Shown here piece by piece: positions 49,776-61,866 of a DNA stretch of 64,000 nucleotides (the first letter of the stretch is position 1; the number at the start of each line of letters is the position of its first letter). Position numbers and translations under genes: made by a program. The DNA is taken from positions 19,368,501 through 19,432,500 of the forward strand of contig NC_080568.1 in assembly GCF_030253575.1 (NCBI RefSeq), given 5' to 3'. The notes beneath the pieces were generated by a model. That model did not search any database, was not told where the DNA came from, and worked only from the letters and a program-made list of their open reading frames with translations. The stretch is from Rhododendron vialii. Taxonomy: Eukaryota > Streptophyta > Magnoliopsida > Ericales > Ericaceae.

Positions 49776-50460
49776 AGAGCAACGTGTGATGTTGGTTTTA
49801 ATTGTGCAGCAAAGATAAGATTAAATTAATTATTGGATAGATAATTCGTGCAAGTAAAATGATGAGGTCGGCCTCTTTTAACGATTAAAGTAGAACACTT
49901 GTAGCGGATTAGATATACTCTGAAAGTGAACAATCAATTGTAATAGTAAAAGGTTAGTTCTCCTAAGGGCTCGTTTGGTTTCCATTACTGTATTTAATTA
50001 GAGTCTGGAATAATAACGAATCTTTGGTATTTTTTTGTTACCATTAATTAATTAATTTTTTAAAAATTATTGTTAGTTTAACGTTATATTTTTTGGTTCA
50101 ATGATCCGCTTTGACGAGAGGGCTCTCAAAGTTAGTACAAAATTATGAACATAAATTTTTATTACTAAAAACTAAAAAAGTGGAGTACTACAAAACAACT
50201 GGTATTTTTGCCTATAATGTTGTCTTATATAAACTTTCTTTTAATTTCTGTCAATATTTTATACTTTTCTATTTTATTTCATTGAGATGAATGATTAATT
50301 CTAGAATTTACAATAAAAAAGTCAAACAAAAAAAATTAAAAATACTGGAAACAATTTGATACGAGACAAAAAAAAAAAAAAAAAGATGGGTGACCATGAG
50401 TTGACTGCCCGTATGTCATATGGTCCACGATGGGCCTGTCATGGTCTGATCTTGATGATC
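49776..50460. other. Intergenic, nothing recognised
   Basis: AT-rich. GGGCTCGTTTGGTTTCC at 49969 looks like one end of a plant MITE, but no partner was found. Confidence 0.4.
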
Positions 50461-50710
50461 CAATATTGGAGAAATTCTTCAGTGCCGAGCGAACACGGGA
50501 CAGCTGGTGCCGAACACGCATCTCGGCCGTCCAAACGTGTTTTGGACGGTCCAGATCTATTTGGGTAATTTTTAAGTGTAAAATTACCAAAACACCCTCT
50601 CAAGCCCAAACAGATCTGGGCCGTCCAAAACAAGTTTGGACGGCCGAGATTCGTGTTCGGCACTAGCTGTCCGTGCCCGCTCGGCACTGAAGAATTTCTC
50701 CCAATATTGA
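50461..50710. mobile_element. Fold-back MITE (about 250 bp)
   Basis: Two arms of about 110 bp are inverted copies sharing AGAAATTCTTCAGTGCCGAGC, GCCGAACACG and CTCGGCCGTCCAAAC, around a loop of about 35 bases. Confidence 0.85.
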
Positions 50711-51304
50711 TATTGTCCGGGCTCATCCTGATGATTAATAGTACATTTTTTTTTTTTTTTGGTTGATCCGAATGATTTATGGTATTATCAAGGATGGATA
50801 ATCGTTGAATCTAAGTATTATATTTTCAAGAACGTGTTGCATGCTGTTTGTTCATTTCTACAAGATAAATGCGAAGTGTACATAAATTGGTCTGTACATT
50901 GAATTAAAAAAAAAAATTCAAATTCTTATACCTGGTCAATCTTATTCTTCGTATTTATGATTTTCTCTACAAATAAATAGATCTACAAAAATGCCAACTT
51001 TCGCCTATTAAGTGGAGTATATTGATATCTGGAAAAGTATATAAATATTCGTGAAATGTGTATTGATATCTAAACTTATTTGTCATTATATGCCTATTAT
51101 CTTCCGCTTAACGGACGGAGAATAACAAGACCGCATAAAATTTGACTTTGTAACCTCTTGGTGAACAAACCTTTTAATTGCTGTCTCATGCCACCTAGGC
51201 AAACCCCTTCAAGCTAAACCGTCTAATCCAAAACTCAAACCATAGACAATTAAAGATTCCTAGATCTTCCACGAACTCTAGTTTTAGATTGCATCCAAAA
51301 TTGG
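50711..51304. other. Intergenic, nothing recognised
   Basis: AT-rich; no supported gene or repeat. Confidence 0.5.
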
Positions 51305-51691
51305 GGGCGGGTCCAAACGAGCTGAATGGATTAGAACCCAGTCAAGCTTAGCTCGTTTGATAAAATGTTGGTCTTGGATTGGGTTTGGGTTCGATCAAGC
51401 TTGAACAATTGAGCTCAAGTTTGACTTGTCTAATTTTCAAAACTCAGGCTGATTCAGCTTGTTTGAGTTTCACGAACCGAATAGAGCTGAATTCAGGTTC
51501 GAATTCGACTAGTATCAAAATTTTGAAGCTCGAGCTTGGCTCATCAAAACTCATGAAACTCAAAAGGAGATGAATTGAGGCTCGAGTTCGCTAAACTTTA
51601 TTTTATTGCAATATATCAAGATTATGTCAAAAAAAATGAAAAAACAAATTCATTAAAAAAATGATATGAAAAACCTTGCGTGGTATCACAT

Positions 51692-51733
<42 letters not shown>

Positions 51734-51741
51734 CATACATA

Positions 51742-52120
51742 CAGTCCGTCTCCCGTAAGGACCACCTCATTTTAATAAAATGCGGACCTCCCTTTCCAGA
51801 TTGAATTTTGATGATCTGAGCCGTTCAATGTGTTCAGAACGTGATTTTAAGGGTACCCGCTAGAAATCAGTAAAAAAATTGATTGGGAAGGGCTTCATCC
51901 AAGCAGTTTTTGTTTGTTTTTTATCTAACGGTTCAAACAAAAATTGCTTGGATGAAATCCTTCTTGGTCATTTTCTTTGCCGAATTCTCGCGGGTATCCT
52001 TAAAATCACGTTCTGAACACATTGAGCGGCTCGGATTATCAAAATTCGATCGGAAAATGGGAGAAATGAGGAGGTCCGCATTTTAACTAAAATAAGAACT
52101 CCCTCATTTGAGACTGACTC
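51742..52120. mobile_element. Fold-back MITE in a (TA)n tract, copy 1
   Basis: Near-palindromic: CAGTCCGTCTC and complement of GAGACTGACTC at the ends, then AAAATGCGGACCTCC inverted on the right. Bounded by (TA)n on both sides. Confidence 0.85.
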
Positions 52121-52121
52121 G

Positions 52122-52147
<26 letters not shown>

Positions 52148-52152
<5 letters not shown>

Positions 52153-52540
52153 ATCTTCAAGTAAGGACCTTAAAATAAGGACATTATATGCGGACCTCCC
52201 ATTTCTCGCCTTTCCCGATCTGATATCGATGATCCGAGCTGCTCAATGTGATCAGAACGTGATTTTAAGGGTACCCGCGAGAAATTGGCAAAAAAAATGA
52301 CCGGAAAGGGCTTGATTTGAGCAGTTTTTATTTGAACCGTTAGATAAAAAAACAAACAAAAACTGCTCGGATGAAGCCCTTCCCGGTCTTTTTTTTTGCT
52401 GATTCTTAGCGAGTACTCTTAAAATCACGTTCTGAACACATTGAGCGGCTCGGATCATTGTAATTCGAACGGAAAATGGGAGAAATGGAGAAGTCCTTAT
52501 TTTTAACTAAAAAAAAGACCTCCTCATTTGAAGATGACTG
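52148..52540. mobile_element. Fold-back MITE in a (TA)n tract, copy 2 (inverted)
   Basis: Same family as copy 1, about 80% similar. The loop region (AACCGTTAGATAAAA) is in the opposite orientation. Ends CAGAAATCTTCAAG and complement of CTTCA-type GAAGATGACTG. Bounded by (TA)n. Confidence 0.85.
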
Positions 52541-52544
52541 TATT

Positions 52545-52612
<68 letters not shown>

Positions 52613-52620
52613 GCACACAC
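52545..52620. repeat. (TA)n(CA)n compound microsatellite
   Basis: About 27 TA units followed by a short CA-rich run. Confidence 0.95.
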
Positions 52621-53230
52621 AACAATGCATATATACCCCACTAAAATACTAACTATGAATAATCCCCCCAAAAAACTACTATTTACATTTTGATCACATG
52701 TTTGCCCGTCTAATCGAACCGAATAGTTCTAGGTTTGGGCTTGGCTTGTTTAGGGAACGAGTTGCCTAAAAAAATGCTTGGGTTTGGTTTATTTAGTAAA
52801 CAAATTAAACTCGAACGAGTTCTCACCAAGTCAGGTCGAACCGAACATCGAATAATTCGCGAATGACTCCATTAATTTTGGGGCCATATATAATCGTTGT
52901 TATTACCATTCTTAAAAATCCTAGCAATATCTTGTCCCTAATGACAGGGATTGCATAATAAATGAATGAATGTGACTCCCTCACGCCAAGTAACTCCCAT
53001 CTGAAATTAAAATGCATCTAATTTCAGGATCAAGTACAGTATATCCGTGAAGGATACAAAAAGGGGGAAAGCAATGTTACGTAAAGAGTACATCAAAAAG
53101 TTTTCTGCCGTACAAACAACAACAACAAATCGAGGGGGAAATATTTTTTTATTTTCAACTCTACGTACCTCCAAGAGTGGCTGGCTGGCCTTTGTGGGGA
53201 GACTTAAAAGAATCATCATCGGAACTCACT

Positions 53231-54819
53231 CTTCGTAGGTTTTCATCATGCTCAATTTTTGCACTTATGTTTTCATCCCCACTTTTTTTTAATCTCAAAA
53301 GTGCCCTTATATGCCCCCATATATATGTACCAAAAGTTGGGACTGAAAAATAACCCCTCCCGTCCCCGCGAAAGAATCGGCAATCAATCCCCACTGATTT
53401 TGTCATTCAATGCGTAAACTTTCGTACGAATCCCCCAAATCTCTCAAATTGAAATCATTTGATAGTTTTAGATTAAAAAACCCTCCTATTCCTCTTGTGA
53501 GTTTTCATCCAGAATTGAAAAATGTTGACAAACACTCGCGCGGTGGCACTGTACACATCTCGTAAATGACCCAGTTTTGCCCATCTTTGTCGCTGGCCAC
53601 CGCCGCACTAGTCTTCCGATGATCTCTTTGCTCACTGCCGCCTCACTATTTTTCTTCTCGCGATCTGTTAATTCTTGTCTTCGCGATTTGTTTTTGTTTG
53701 ATTTGACGATCGAGCATATCATGCTCTTGCGCGACACCAAGGGTCGATCTGATTCGTGGGTTGATGTGATCATGGTTTTCGTTCATGATTTGGTATTTTT
53801 CATCTAATTGGGAAAGTTGTTTGTTTGAGTTTTCCTGTTGGGAAACTTCTTTAGGTATTATATTCTAGATTGTATTCCAAAACGATTTTGATTTGTGGAT
53901 GGTTTGTGGAAGTAGTTATCGAAAACACACTTTCGTGATTGCGTGTAACAATTTAACATCATTGTTGATTGTATGCAAATAATCTGTAAAAATTTTATGG
54001 TGTATTCTAAAATGATAAATATGTAAAACAGATGTATTTTATATATCATGGTGTATTTTTATTATCATGTGGAAATATGTCATGAAATCGATTCATATTC
54101 TGAAATATGTCTTGAATTTGAAGCCGATTTTATGAATCATGATTTCATGTTCTTAATATGCCATGTTTTAAATGCAGTTGGATTGTTGTTTCGGAACATG
54201 TCATGTTAAACAATTTTTCATTTTCTTTCCAATTAAATCATGGAGTGGATGCGACGGAAAGAGATGGGGGTGGAGGTGGTTTCGAAATATGTCATGAATT
54301 TAAAGTCGATTTCATGAAATCATGATTTTGAAGTTCATGGCAGATTTTGAAGTCCATGGCAGATTTCACAAGGTGCTTGAATCGATTTATAAAATCTGCC
54401 ATGATTTTAAAGTTTATGTTTTGAAATCCATTGTGTTTATGAAACCGATTTTATGGTGGAATTCATGGTGGTATCGATTTTGCATTTATTTGTTGGGATT
54501 AACGATTGTCATGTTTTATGGAATAGATTTTAGGTGTATTTATTCATTGGAGATTCAATGTGTGTACGGAATGGAATGGATTTCAGTTAGTTTTGGAAAA
54601 AAGGATAGCAAAGATTTGAATTATCCCCCTTCATTTTCAAATCATCAATCAAATCCCATTTAATTAGGAAAGTATAATTACATAAAACCTAATTACAGAC
54701 CACCTATTTAGGTAACATTTGTTATGCATATTTATGTGCAAGGATACTATTGGTATTGAAAAAGAGAAAGGATGAAAATATAAGTGCAAAAAAGTCAAAG
54801 GTTGAAAACTTACGAGGAG
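53231..54819. mobile_element. Possible 1.6-kb DNA element with long inverted ends
   Basis: The left ~65 bases (CTTCGTAGGTTTTCATC ... GCACTTATGTTTTCATCC) match the complement of the right ~65 (GGATGAAAATATAAGTGC ... GAAAACTTACGAGGAG) with substitutions. The interior has a GC-richer patch at 53580-53760 and a low-complexity stretch of GAAATATGTCATGAA / GGCAGATTTTGAAGTCCAT repeats at 54060-54420. No transposase. No target duplication identified. Confidence 0.5.
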
Positions 54820-55714
54820 AAACACATAAGGATGGATATTTAAAAACTCCTATTTTTAAATATTTATTTTTTATTTTATGAGAAATAAATTATTCTCTTA
54901 TAATGCATAATCTTTAATTCAACCCTTGAACGGAAGCCAGAATTAGGCAGGCATAGCAGATTGCCGTACCCTCCAAATTTCTCTTCTTGTCCCCAATGTG
55001 ATTAGGACAATTTTAAATTAGTAGGCCTCGGAGAATCTTACAAATAATTACTCCAACTTTATTGCTGCTCATGGATAACAACCTAATTAATTACCGAACC
55101 AAAAAAAAGTATATATCGTATTACAATTGTCCTCAACGAGTTTTCATATTTTGAAACATTTGCATTATATAGTTTCATTAACAACGATATCAAATACATC
55201 ACTCTCAATACAAGTAACTAACCAATCATTCATCCGCTGATCTCTAATTTGATTGCATCGGGTGCTTAAATATTATTGAGTAATATGTTTGAGAAGGGCT
55301 AAATTAAAATAAAACTAAAAATATTATTCTATTTTTGTTTTTGTTTTATGAGTGTTCATGACAACCCTCGGCAGAGGGTGGAGCCGGCCACTCCCCTTCT
55401 TCCTTTTCATTTTTGGCGTGTTGTAGTGCATCTTTGCATTAAATGGTGTAGTGTGGCGTATTCAGCCATTTATTTTTACAAGTAACAGTTTAGATTTTAA
55501 TCCAAATAGTGATTAATTTAAATTTATAAAAGCTCAAATTAAAATCGAGCCGTTCATACAAAAATAGACGATCGGATCACGGCGGATTCCCCGATTTTCC
55601 TACCACAAAATAAAGTTCTTCCCTGATTTGGGAATTTGGCGTCCACTCACTCTCTCTCTCTCTCATTTGTAAATACTGTACCTGTTACCCCTCTTCTCTC
55701 TCTAGCTAATCCCC
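54820..55714. other. Intergenic and promoter side of the TLC gene
   Basis: AT-rich until 55560, then a mixed region. A (CT)n-rich 5' leader (55650-55705) directly precedes the start codon, as in many plant promoters. Confidence 0.5.
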
Positions 55715-56452
55715 ATGGAACCTCCCCCCTTCTTCTCCCTGCCTCTCCCCACCTTCTTCCTCTTCTTCACAACCATCTACTTCCTCGGCTATTTCGTCAT
55801 CTTCCGCAACTGGAACGCCACCACCAGACCCCAAGCCTCCAGCTGCTTCCTCTCTCTCTCCCACGGCACCCCCGCCGTCGTCCTATCCACCCTCTCTCTC
55901 CTCCAAAAAACCCCAAAAACCCACTTCAACTTCGCCTCCCCAAACACTCCCTTACAAAACCTCACCCTCGACTACAGCACTGCCTACTTCCTCGTCGACC
56001 TCCTCCACTACCTCCTCTTCGTCCCCACCGACCACCTCTTCATCGCCCACCACGCCGCCACCCTCTACGTCTTCCTCACGTGCCGCTACGCCGTAAACCA
56101 CGGGGCTTACCCCCTCTTGGTGCTCCTCGTCCTCGCCGAGGTCACCAGCGCGTGCCAGAACACCTGGACCCTGGCGGGGTTCCGCCGCGAGGAGTCCCCC
56201 GCGGCGGCCGCGGTTTACGGGTTCCTGTCTCCTGTGTTCTACTCTGTTTACACGGTGGTGAGGGGGGTGTTGGGGCCGGCGTTTGTGTGGGAGATGGGGG
56301 TGTTTTACTTGAGGGGAGGTGGGGATGGGGCGATTCCTACGTGGGTTTGGGGTTCTTGGATGGTGGTGATTGTGAGTGCGATTTTGGTGAGTGATTTGTG
56401 GGTTTGGAATCGGTGGGTCGATTGGTGCACACAGAGGAGGAAAAAGGATTAG
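55715..56452 (+). CDS. TLC domain-containing membrane protein, At5g14285-like
   Basis: Single-exon gene of 245 aa. The TLC (TRAM-LAG1-CLN8) fold is indicated by about seven hydrophobic segments near residues 10-28, 48-64, 90-105, 110-127, 131-147, 165-188 and 212-232. The conserved signature DYSTAYFLVDLLHYLLF is followed by HLFIAHHAATLYVFLTCRYA, the D...H...HH pattern of TLC proteins. The C-terminus is basic (RRKKD), which could act as an ER retrieval signal. Relatives include ceramide synthases and lipid-sensing proteins; this short plant subgroup has no fixed function. Coding GC is much higher than in the flanks, which makes long open frames in other phases. The ATG follows a CT-rich leader. 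Confidence 0.93.
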   Translation: MEPPPFFSLPLPTFFLFFTTIYFLGYFVIFRNWNATTRPQASSCFLSLSHGTPAVVLSTLSLLQKTPKTHFNFASPNTPLQNLTLDYSTAYFLVDLLHYLLFVPTDHLFIAHHAATLYVFLTCRYAVNHGAYPLLVLLVLAEVTSACQNTWTLAGFRREESPAAAAVYGFLSPVFYSVYTVVRGVLGPAFVWEMGVFYLRGGGDGAIPTWVWGSWMVVIVSAILVSDLWVWNRWVDWCTQRRKKD

Positions 56453-56550
56453 TCCAAGTGCTGGTAAGGTAAGTTGATCCGGACAAGTGAGTTAAAAAAA
56501 AGAGGAGATGATGAAGAAATTGGGTTAAGGAAGTTTTTTTTTCGAACATA

Positions 56551-56713
56551 CCCCCGGATGCTGCCAAGCATCTGCTTGCAAGCGGTGCCGAGCGACCCAT
56601 CTAGTTGTTTATTTCGGTAATGAACGACTTAGATCTTTATCCGAGCAACAGACGGTCGAGATGGACCGCTTAGCATTGCTGCTAAGCACGGGACTGTGCT
56701 TGGCAGCATCTCC
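56551..56713. mobile_element. Fold-back MITE just after the TLC gene
   Basis: Ends GGATGCTGCCAAGCA and TGCTTGGCAGCATC are inverted repeats. It starts 100 bases after the TLC stop codon, so it probably lies in the 3' UTR. Confidence 0.75.
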
Positions 56714-59586
56714 CATTCCCGAATTACTGCCCCCAAAAGAGTTGGGGCTATGTTTGGAATACCAAAAAAGATTGGGGTTTAATTTTAAAATTTTGGTTCT
56801 CTTTTTTGTTTTTTTTTAAATTTTTTTTATAGTAATTTGGAGTCAGATTTTTGGTTTTTATTCGTCTACTAATATTTTAGTTTTTTTTTTCCTTGATTTT
56901 AGTGGATCTTAAAGATATTTTCCTCATGTATGGTTAAGTTTTCTTTTATTTTTTAAACGGACCAAAAAGGTTATTTTTTTTAATGAGAATATATCAACTA
57001 CTTTTGAAAAAATAACTGCTCAGGACGTATTTTGATAATTAATATCCGCTAAGGATATGTTGAAAATATTTGTTAATGCTAAAAATATTCTTAGTGAATA
57101 TTAATTATCAAAACACGTCTTTGACCGTTATTTTTCCGCTACTTTTCATGTCTGGTAGCTTGTTTGTATCCATCACATCTTTTAGAATAGTGCATAGCGT
57201 CTTGTTGAATGCTTTTGCTGATCCAATTGTTGTAGCATGATATAGGAATATTTTAGCTTTTTTCTCGTTTTTAGTGCATTTTTATTCATACCTGACTCAT
57301 TTATACTTTATTTTTTTGACTTTCTAGACAAACCAAAGAAATTGAAAATTTTTAACTAGAACGTATAATTTTTTTTTTCCCGACTTTATAGGGTTCATAA
57401 ACAGAGCTTGAAGATGTGAAATTTACTTATTAGGTTTCTTAAGATCGTCGTCCATAATATATTGAGTTTGAACTTACTTAATGAATTCAATGTACCTTTG
57501 TTCCTGTGCATAGAAAGATACTTTTGTGCAATTTTGTGATTAAAAATGCATGAGTCAGAGTACGAAGGATTTTTGTTACGGGTTATCTGGTGGTTTATTT
57601 CGTACATTAAAGGGTGGTTAAATATTTCATTGAATAGGATAGTTAAACATAAAAAATATTTGTAATTGAATGAATTTTTTTTGTTTTGTTTTGTTTTTGA
57701 ACAGGTAATAGAAAGAATTGGAAACAAAGATTTATTTCCATTTTTTTGGGTGGGTATTGGAGGCATGACAACCCACTCACTGTTAATAACCAAGCCCGGT
57801 ACAGAAGCTATTTACTAGTATTTCCCTTTATTTATGAACAAATTCTTTAAAGCACATGTTTTCTTTCTTTCTTTATGTACAAATTGTCGTAGATTCTTTG
57901 CTAGTGGAGATATATATTGTTATTACTGCTATAGATTTGCTGCTTCTGTTGTATTCTGTGCTTTATAAATCTCTGTTATCAACTGTGCTCTGCTACTGGC
58001 AATTTTTTTAAGGTCATGCTTTAGGTCTTTTTTTTTTGTTTTTTTTTTTAAAATTTTTATGATCAGATGTCCGAGTTAATTTGCGTGCGCCTCGACTAAT
58101 TTCAGAATCCTAAAATGCTTCAAGTCCTTTTTGCGTACAAGTATTTCTCCTTTTTCTGAGAACTTTGTTGTAATTGTGGCGGCTTGTTAATCTTAACACA
58201 CCTATTTACAAACTTTCTCTTTACCAACGTAAATTAAAGAGTTTGTAAAAGTACTTTTAGAAATTTGTAGGCCGAGTACTTTCCTCCGTTACTATTTCAT
58301 AGTCCACCTTTTTTTTTTTTGAGTGTTCAAAAATAGATAGTATCCACTTCCAAAAGTTAACACAAAAAAGGATCCAACTTTTCATTTTTGCCCTTCTTTA
58401 TTGATTCCTCCTTTTATTGATTCCTTCACTTTTTTTGAATTTTGAATCCTTCTAAGACTTTTGAATTACCCGCCTCGATTCGTTGCTCAATATTTTCAAT
58501 GCAAAAAAGAAAAGAAAAGATCGAAAAAGAAAAGAGTTTGTAAAATTATCCCATATTGGCATAACTAAAGTGGATTAATTTAATCACTTTTAACTCAATT
58601 ACTGCTAAGCACTACATTTATTTATATATGGATCCATCATCATTTATCTCCGGCCTTTGCCTGGTTGCCTGGCAGGGTAGTGCAAGTCAAAACTTTAGAC
58701 AGTACTGGATTAATTAATAATTATGTGGGGAATAATTGGAATATAGGGTTGCTCATTATTACTAGTAGTACACTAAACCTCCTCCTACCAATTGATGTTG
58801 GTGGCTTGCAATTGCAAGACAACTTCACGCCTCTCACGTTGTTAAGTTTAGCCAACCACTAAGTACTTCACTCCCATACGGAACTTGTTCAGCCATGAGA
58901 GATAGGTTATACTATTATATATACAGCCGCATACACATACACTCACACGCAAAAATATTTGTAAGAGAGTGTCTTTTCACCCCTCGCCTACCGCACTAAC
59001 AGTCTAGATACTCTTCCAACTCTATCCTGGATTAGTTTTTTTAAAATCCGGACCATTAATCGCCGGGATGGAGGACGAGATTGGGGGAGCGGTGAGGGTA
59101 GCCTTGCTGGTTCGTTTTTTCTTTTTTTGTTAGTGGAAGAGTAAGAAATTCAATAAAAATGAGAAAGAAACTATAAGAAACAGACCTTGTAGGGAGACGA
59201 TTAGAACAAAAGATCAAACAATCAATAAAAAAGAAACCGCCTACCCCCAAAACAAATACAGATAGAAGCAACTAAATGCATTCATAGATAAAATTCCTCT
59301 AGTACTTGCAAAAAAACCATTAGAAAATCACGAGCAGATAAATGATATTAGTGCAGCACAAGACGCTACGGTTTATGAAATACACGAGGATTGTTGCAAC
59401 TATCTTTAATGGTATGCACTCGTTTGCGCTTATACCTTGCGTATTTTTTTGAAGGCCTAACCAGTTTGGGCATTGTCAAGATCCTTGACCCGTGATTTTC
59501 TCTGTGAGAGGCTCTTTTCTGCATTTGTATCTTATGTTAATGGGCGCATAGTTTCTTCCCCTCCACAACATATGATCTTTCACAAT
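56714..59586. other. Intergenic, no recognisable gene
   Basis: AT-rich with many T runs. Minus-strand open frame 57395-57793 and plus-strand 58665-58862 have no domain or codon bias I can recognise. Confidence 0.5.
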
Positions 59587-60250
59587 TAGGGGTGCTAAGC
59601 AAGCCAAACACAGTATTATTCAGGCTTGGTTCAACTCTTTGTTATACATGTCAAACCCGACTCGAGCTATTGAATTTTTTAAGATTAATCGTTTAAGTTC
59701 GGCTCACATTTGAAGTTTTGTGATCTTGATAAATTTGACTTGACTCATAAAATATGCAAGTTGATAAGCTTGGTTTGGTTCATAAAATATGCAAGTCAAT
59801 CTTGAGTTTTAAAATCTAGAGCTTATACTCATGAAATTTCGAGCTATTATGTTTGTGTTTAAGCTCGTGACGTTTTACAGGACCTTTTTGTAAGATTTGA
59901 TGAAGCCCAAAATTTCTATATCTCACTCGACAAGTTTCCAAATCTGGATGCAGAAGCACTAGGAAGTACGAACGTAGTAGTCATTGGAGAAATAGTGTAA
60001 ATGAAAGATATCTCACATATTTGAGATATTTATTGATTTATCCCTATGTTTGTAATATTTACAAAATGACCCATTATTCATGAGTCTATCAAGCCAACCA
60101 CACGTATGGTCAGGCTTGGCTTGAATTTAAAAACAAACACTAAAAAGTGATCGAGCTTGGCTTATACTTTACTTAAACGAGTTCAAACAAGCCAAAAATG
60201 GAGCCATACTCAAGCCGAGCTGAAGTTGTTTGATTTGTTTAGCAACCCTA
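59587..60250. mobile_element. Non-autonomous hAT element (664 bp)
   Basis: Ends TAGGGGTGCTAAGC and TTTAGCAACCCTA are inverted. A perfect 8-bp target duplication TTCACAAT lies at 59579-59586 and 60251-60258. The interior has repeated GGCTTGG and TTGACTTGACTCATAAAATATGC phrases and no open frame. Confidence 0.94.
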
Positions 60251-60396
60251 TTCACAATGTCATGAGATTATTGTTTCTTTGGGGATAAGTGGCGAAAAAA
60301 GGAAGGGAAAATGCAATCTTAAAAACACTGGACACATGAACGAAAAAGGAAGACAAAGGCTTGTAGCTTTGTTGAAAGGACTTCTGCCCGCTTTTA

Positions 60397-61026
60397 GAGC
60401 ATCTCCAACCCATCTTCATTTGGGCACAAAAACTTCATCTTGGAGAATTCATGCCCTCCAACCCTTCTCTATTTGAGGTCTCCATTTTGGAGACTTAATT
60501 CTCATTCTCCATATTTGGAGGATTACCTCACAAATGGAGACCCATCTCCATTTCTCTCATTCACTAATATTCAATTTACTTTTTTGCTAGAATTTCGTTA
60601 ATTATATATAACTTTTACATTATGCATCATTTTTCTACAAAATTGGTATTTTTGGAAAGACAATAATAATACCTTCAAAATGAGTCTAATGTTAAGTATA
60701 TGTAAATGCATTTTGAAATAACATCAAATGTAAATTCAAACCATTTGAACTCATAATATTAATTTTTTCTCATTTATACTACTATCCTATTATTGTATTG
60801 GTTTGAATAATGAGTTGTAATGAGAAAAAAACATGCATCTAATGAAAGGAGGGAAAAAAATAATATCGAACAATAAATGGAGGAAGAATTGGGGGGAATT
60901 TTAGAGGTAAAAAATAGAGAATTGGGTTGGAGTTGTTGATTCTCCAAAATTACTTTTTGAGTCGAATATAGTATATTTTTGAGTCTCCAAAATGGAGAAA
61001 GAGTGAGAGATAAATTAGAGATGCTC
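60397..61026. mobile_element. MITE with GAGCATCTC ends (630 bp)
   Basis: GAGCATCTCCAACCC at the left and GAGATGCTC at the right. Inner arms also pair (GTCTCCATTTTGGAGACTTAA against TGAGTCTCCAAAATGGAGA). Target duplication not clear. Confidence 0.75.
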
Positions 61027-61632
61027 AAGATAGCTCTGGAATATGCAGAATAGGATTCCATTGTGGGACTCACTGCAGATGTTCATTTACAAGATCTTTT
61101 CAATAGGAAACGCCTTGTCTGCCGTTTGGCGTGGAATCCAGCCAACTCCAACACAGCATCGCGTTCATTTCAATGATTTGATTGTTTGCATTGCAGAGCA
61201 CGTTAAGGCTCCATTTCTACTAACAAAAAATATTAAAAACTCAACATATTTTATTATCTCGTTTTCACTAACAAAAAAGTTTTAGCATTTTATTATCTCA
61301 TTTCCATTAACAAAAAAGTTATCAACAAAAACCTTTTTTGTTGCAATAACTCTACTCACAAACCCATCAACTTATTTACAATCAGAAACAACTTGACATT
61401 TCTCAACAATTTATTTACTATCAGAAACACCTAACAACTTCTTAACCACAAATAAAAATCTACAAATTTTTGACTACCGAAAACACCCCTAAAAGTAGCA
61501 TGAAAAATTAGGTCAATTGAATACCTAATAATATCTAATTAGGCATGTACATAGAAACAAAATGAGTTGGCACACTACATTATAACTTGAAGAACATATT
61601 ATCAATGTGCTATGATAAGATATTATTTGTTA
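61027..61632. other. Intergenic, nothing recognised
   Basis: AT-rich; no gene. Repeated TTATYAACAAAAAAGTT phrases at 61225-61325. Confidence 0.45.
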
Positions 61633-61864
61633 CTCCCTCCGTTCCTATTTAAGTGTCACTAAAATTCTGTGTGACATTTTCAATTGCATATATCTCTCAA
61701 TGTATATTGTTGAAAATATGCAGTATGGATTTTGTTTGATAGATCTCAATTATTTCTATAAGACAATGATTTTAAAAACATAAAGCATAATACACGTCGA
61801 GAGATATAAAGTTTTTGAAAATGGCACGTAGAACCATAGTAGACATAAAAAGGGACGGAGGGAG
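61633..61864. mobile_element. Stowaway MITE (232 bp)
   Basis: Perfect-looking ends CTCCCTCCGTTCC and GGGACGGAGGGAG with TA on both sides. Subterminal arms also pair. Confidence 0.93.
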
Positions 61865-61866
61865 TA

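Larger units (their letters stand above)
51305..52855. mobile_element. Probable decayed hAT-like element hosting microsatellites and two nested MITEs
   Basis: Left part 51305-51690 and right part 52690-52855 carry the same style of AAGCTYGGCT/CTCGAACGAG phrases as the hAT element at 59.6 kb. They enclose (CA)n/(TA)n tracts with two fold-back elements. Termini and target duplication not found. Confidence 0.4.

Noticed and set aside
55636-56394. 252-codon plus-strand open frame rich in Pro, Arg and His
   Set aside because: It is an out-of-phase reading of the GC-rich TLC gene and lacks any known domain.
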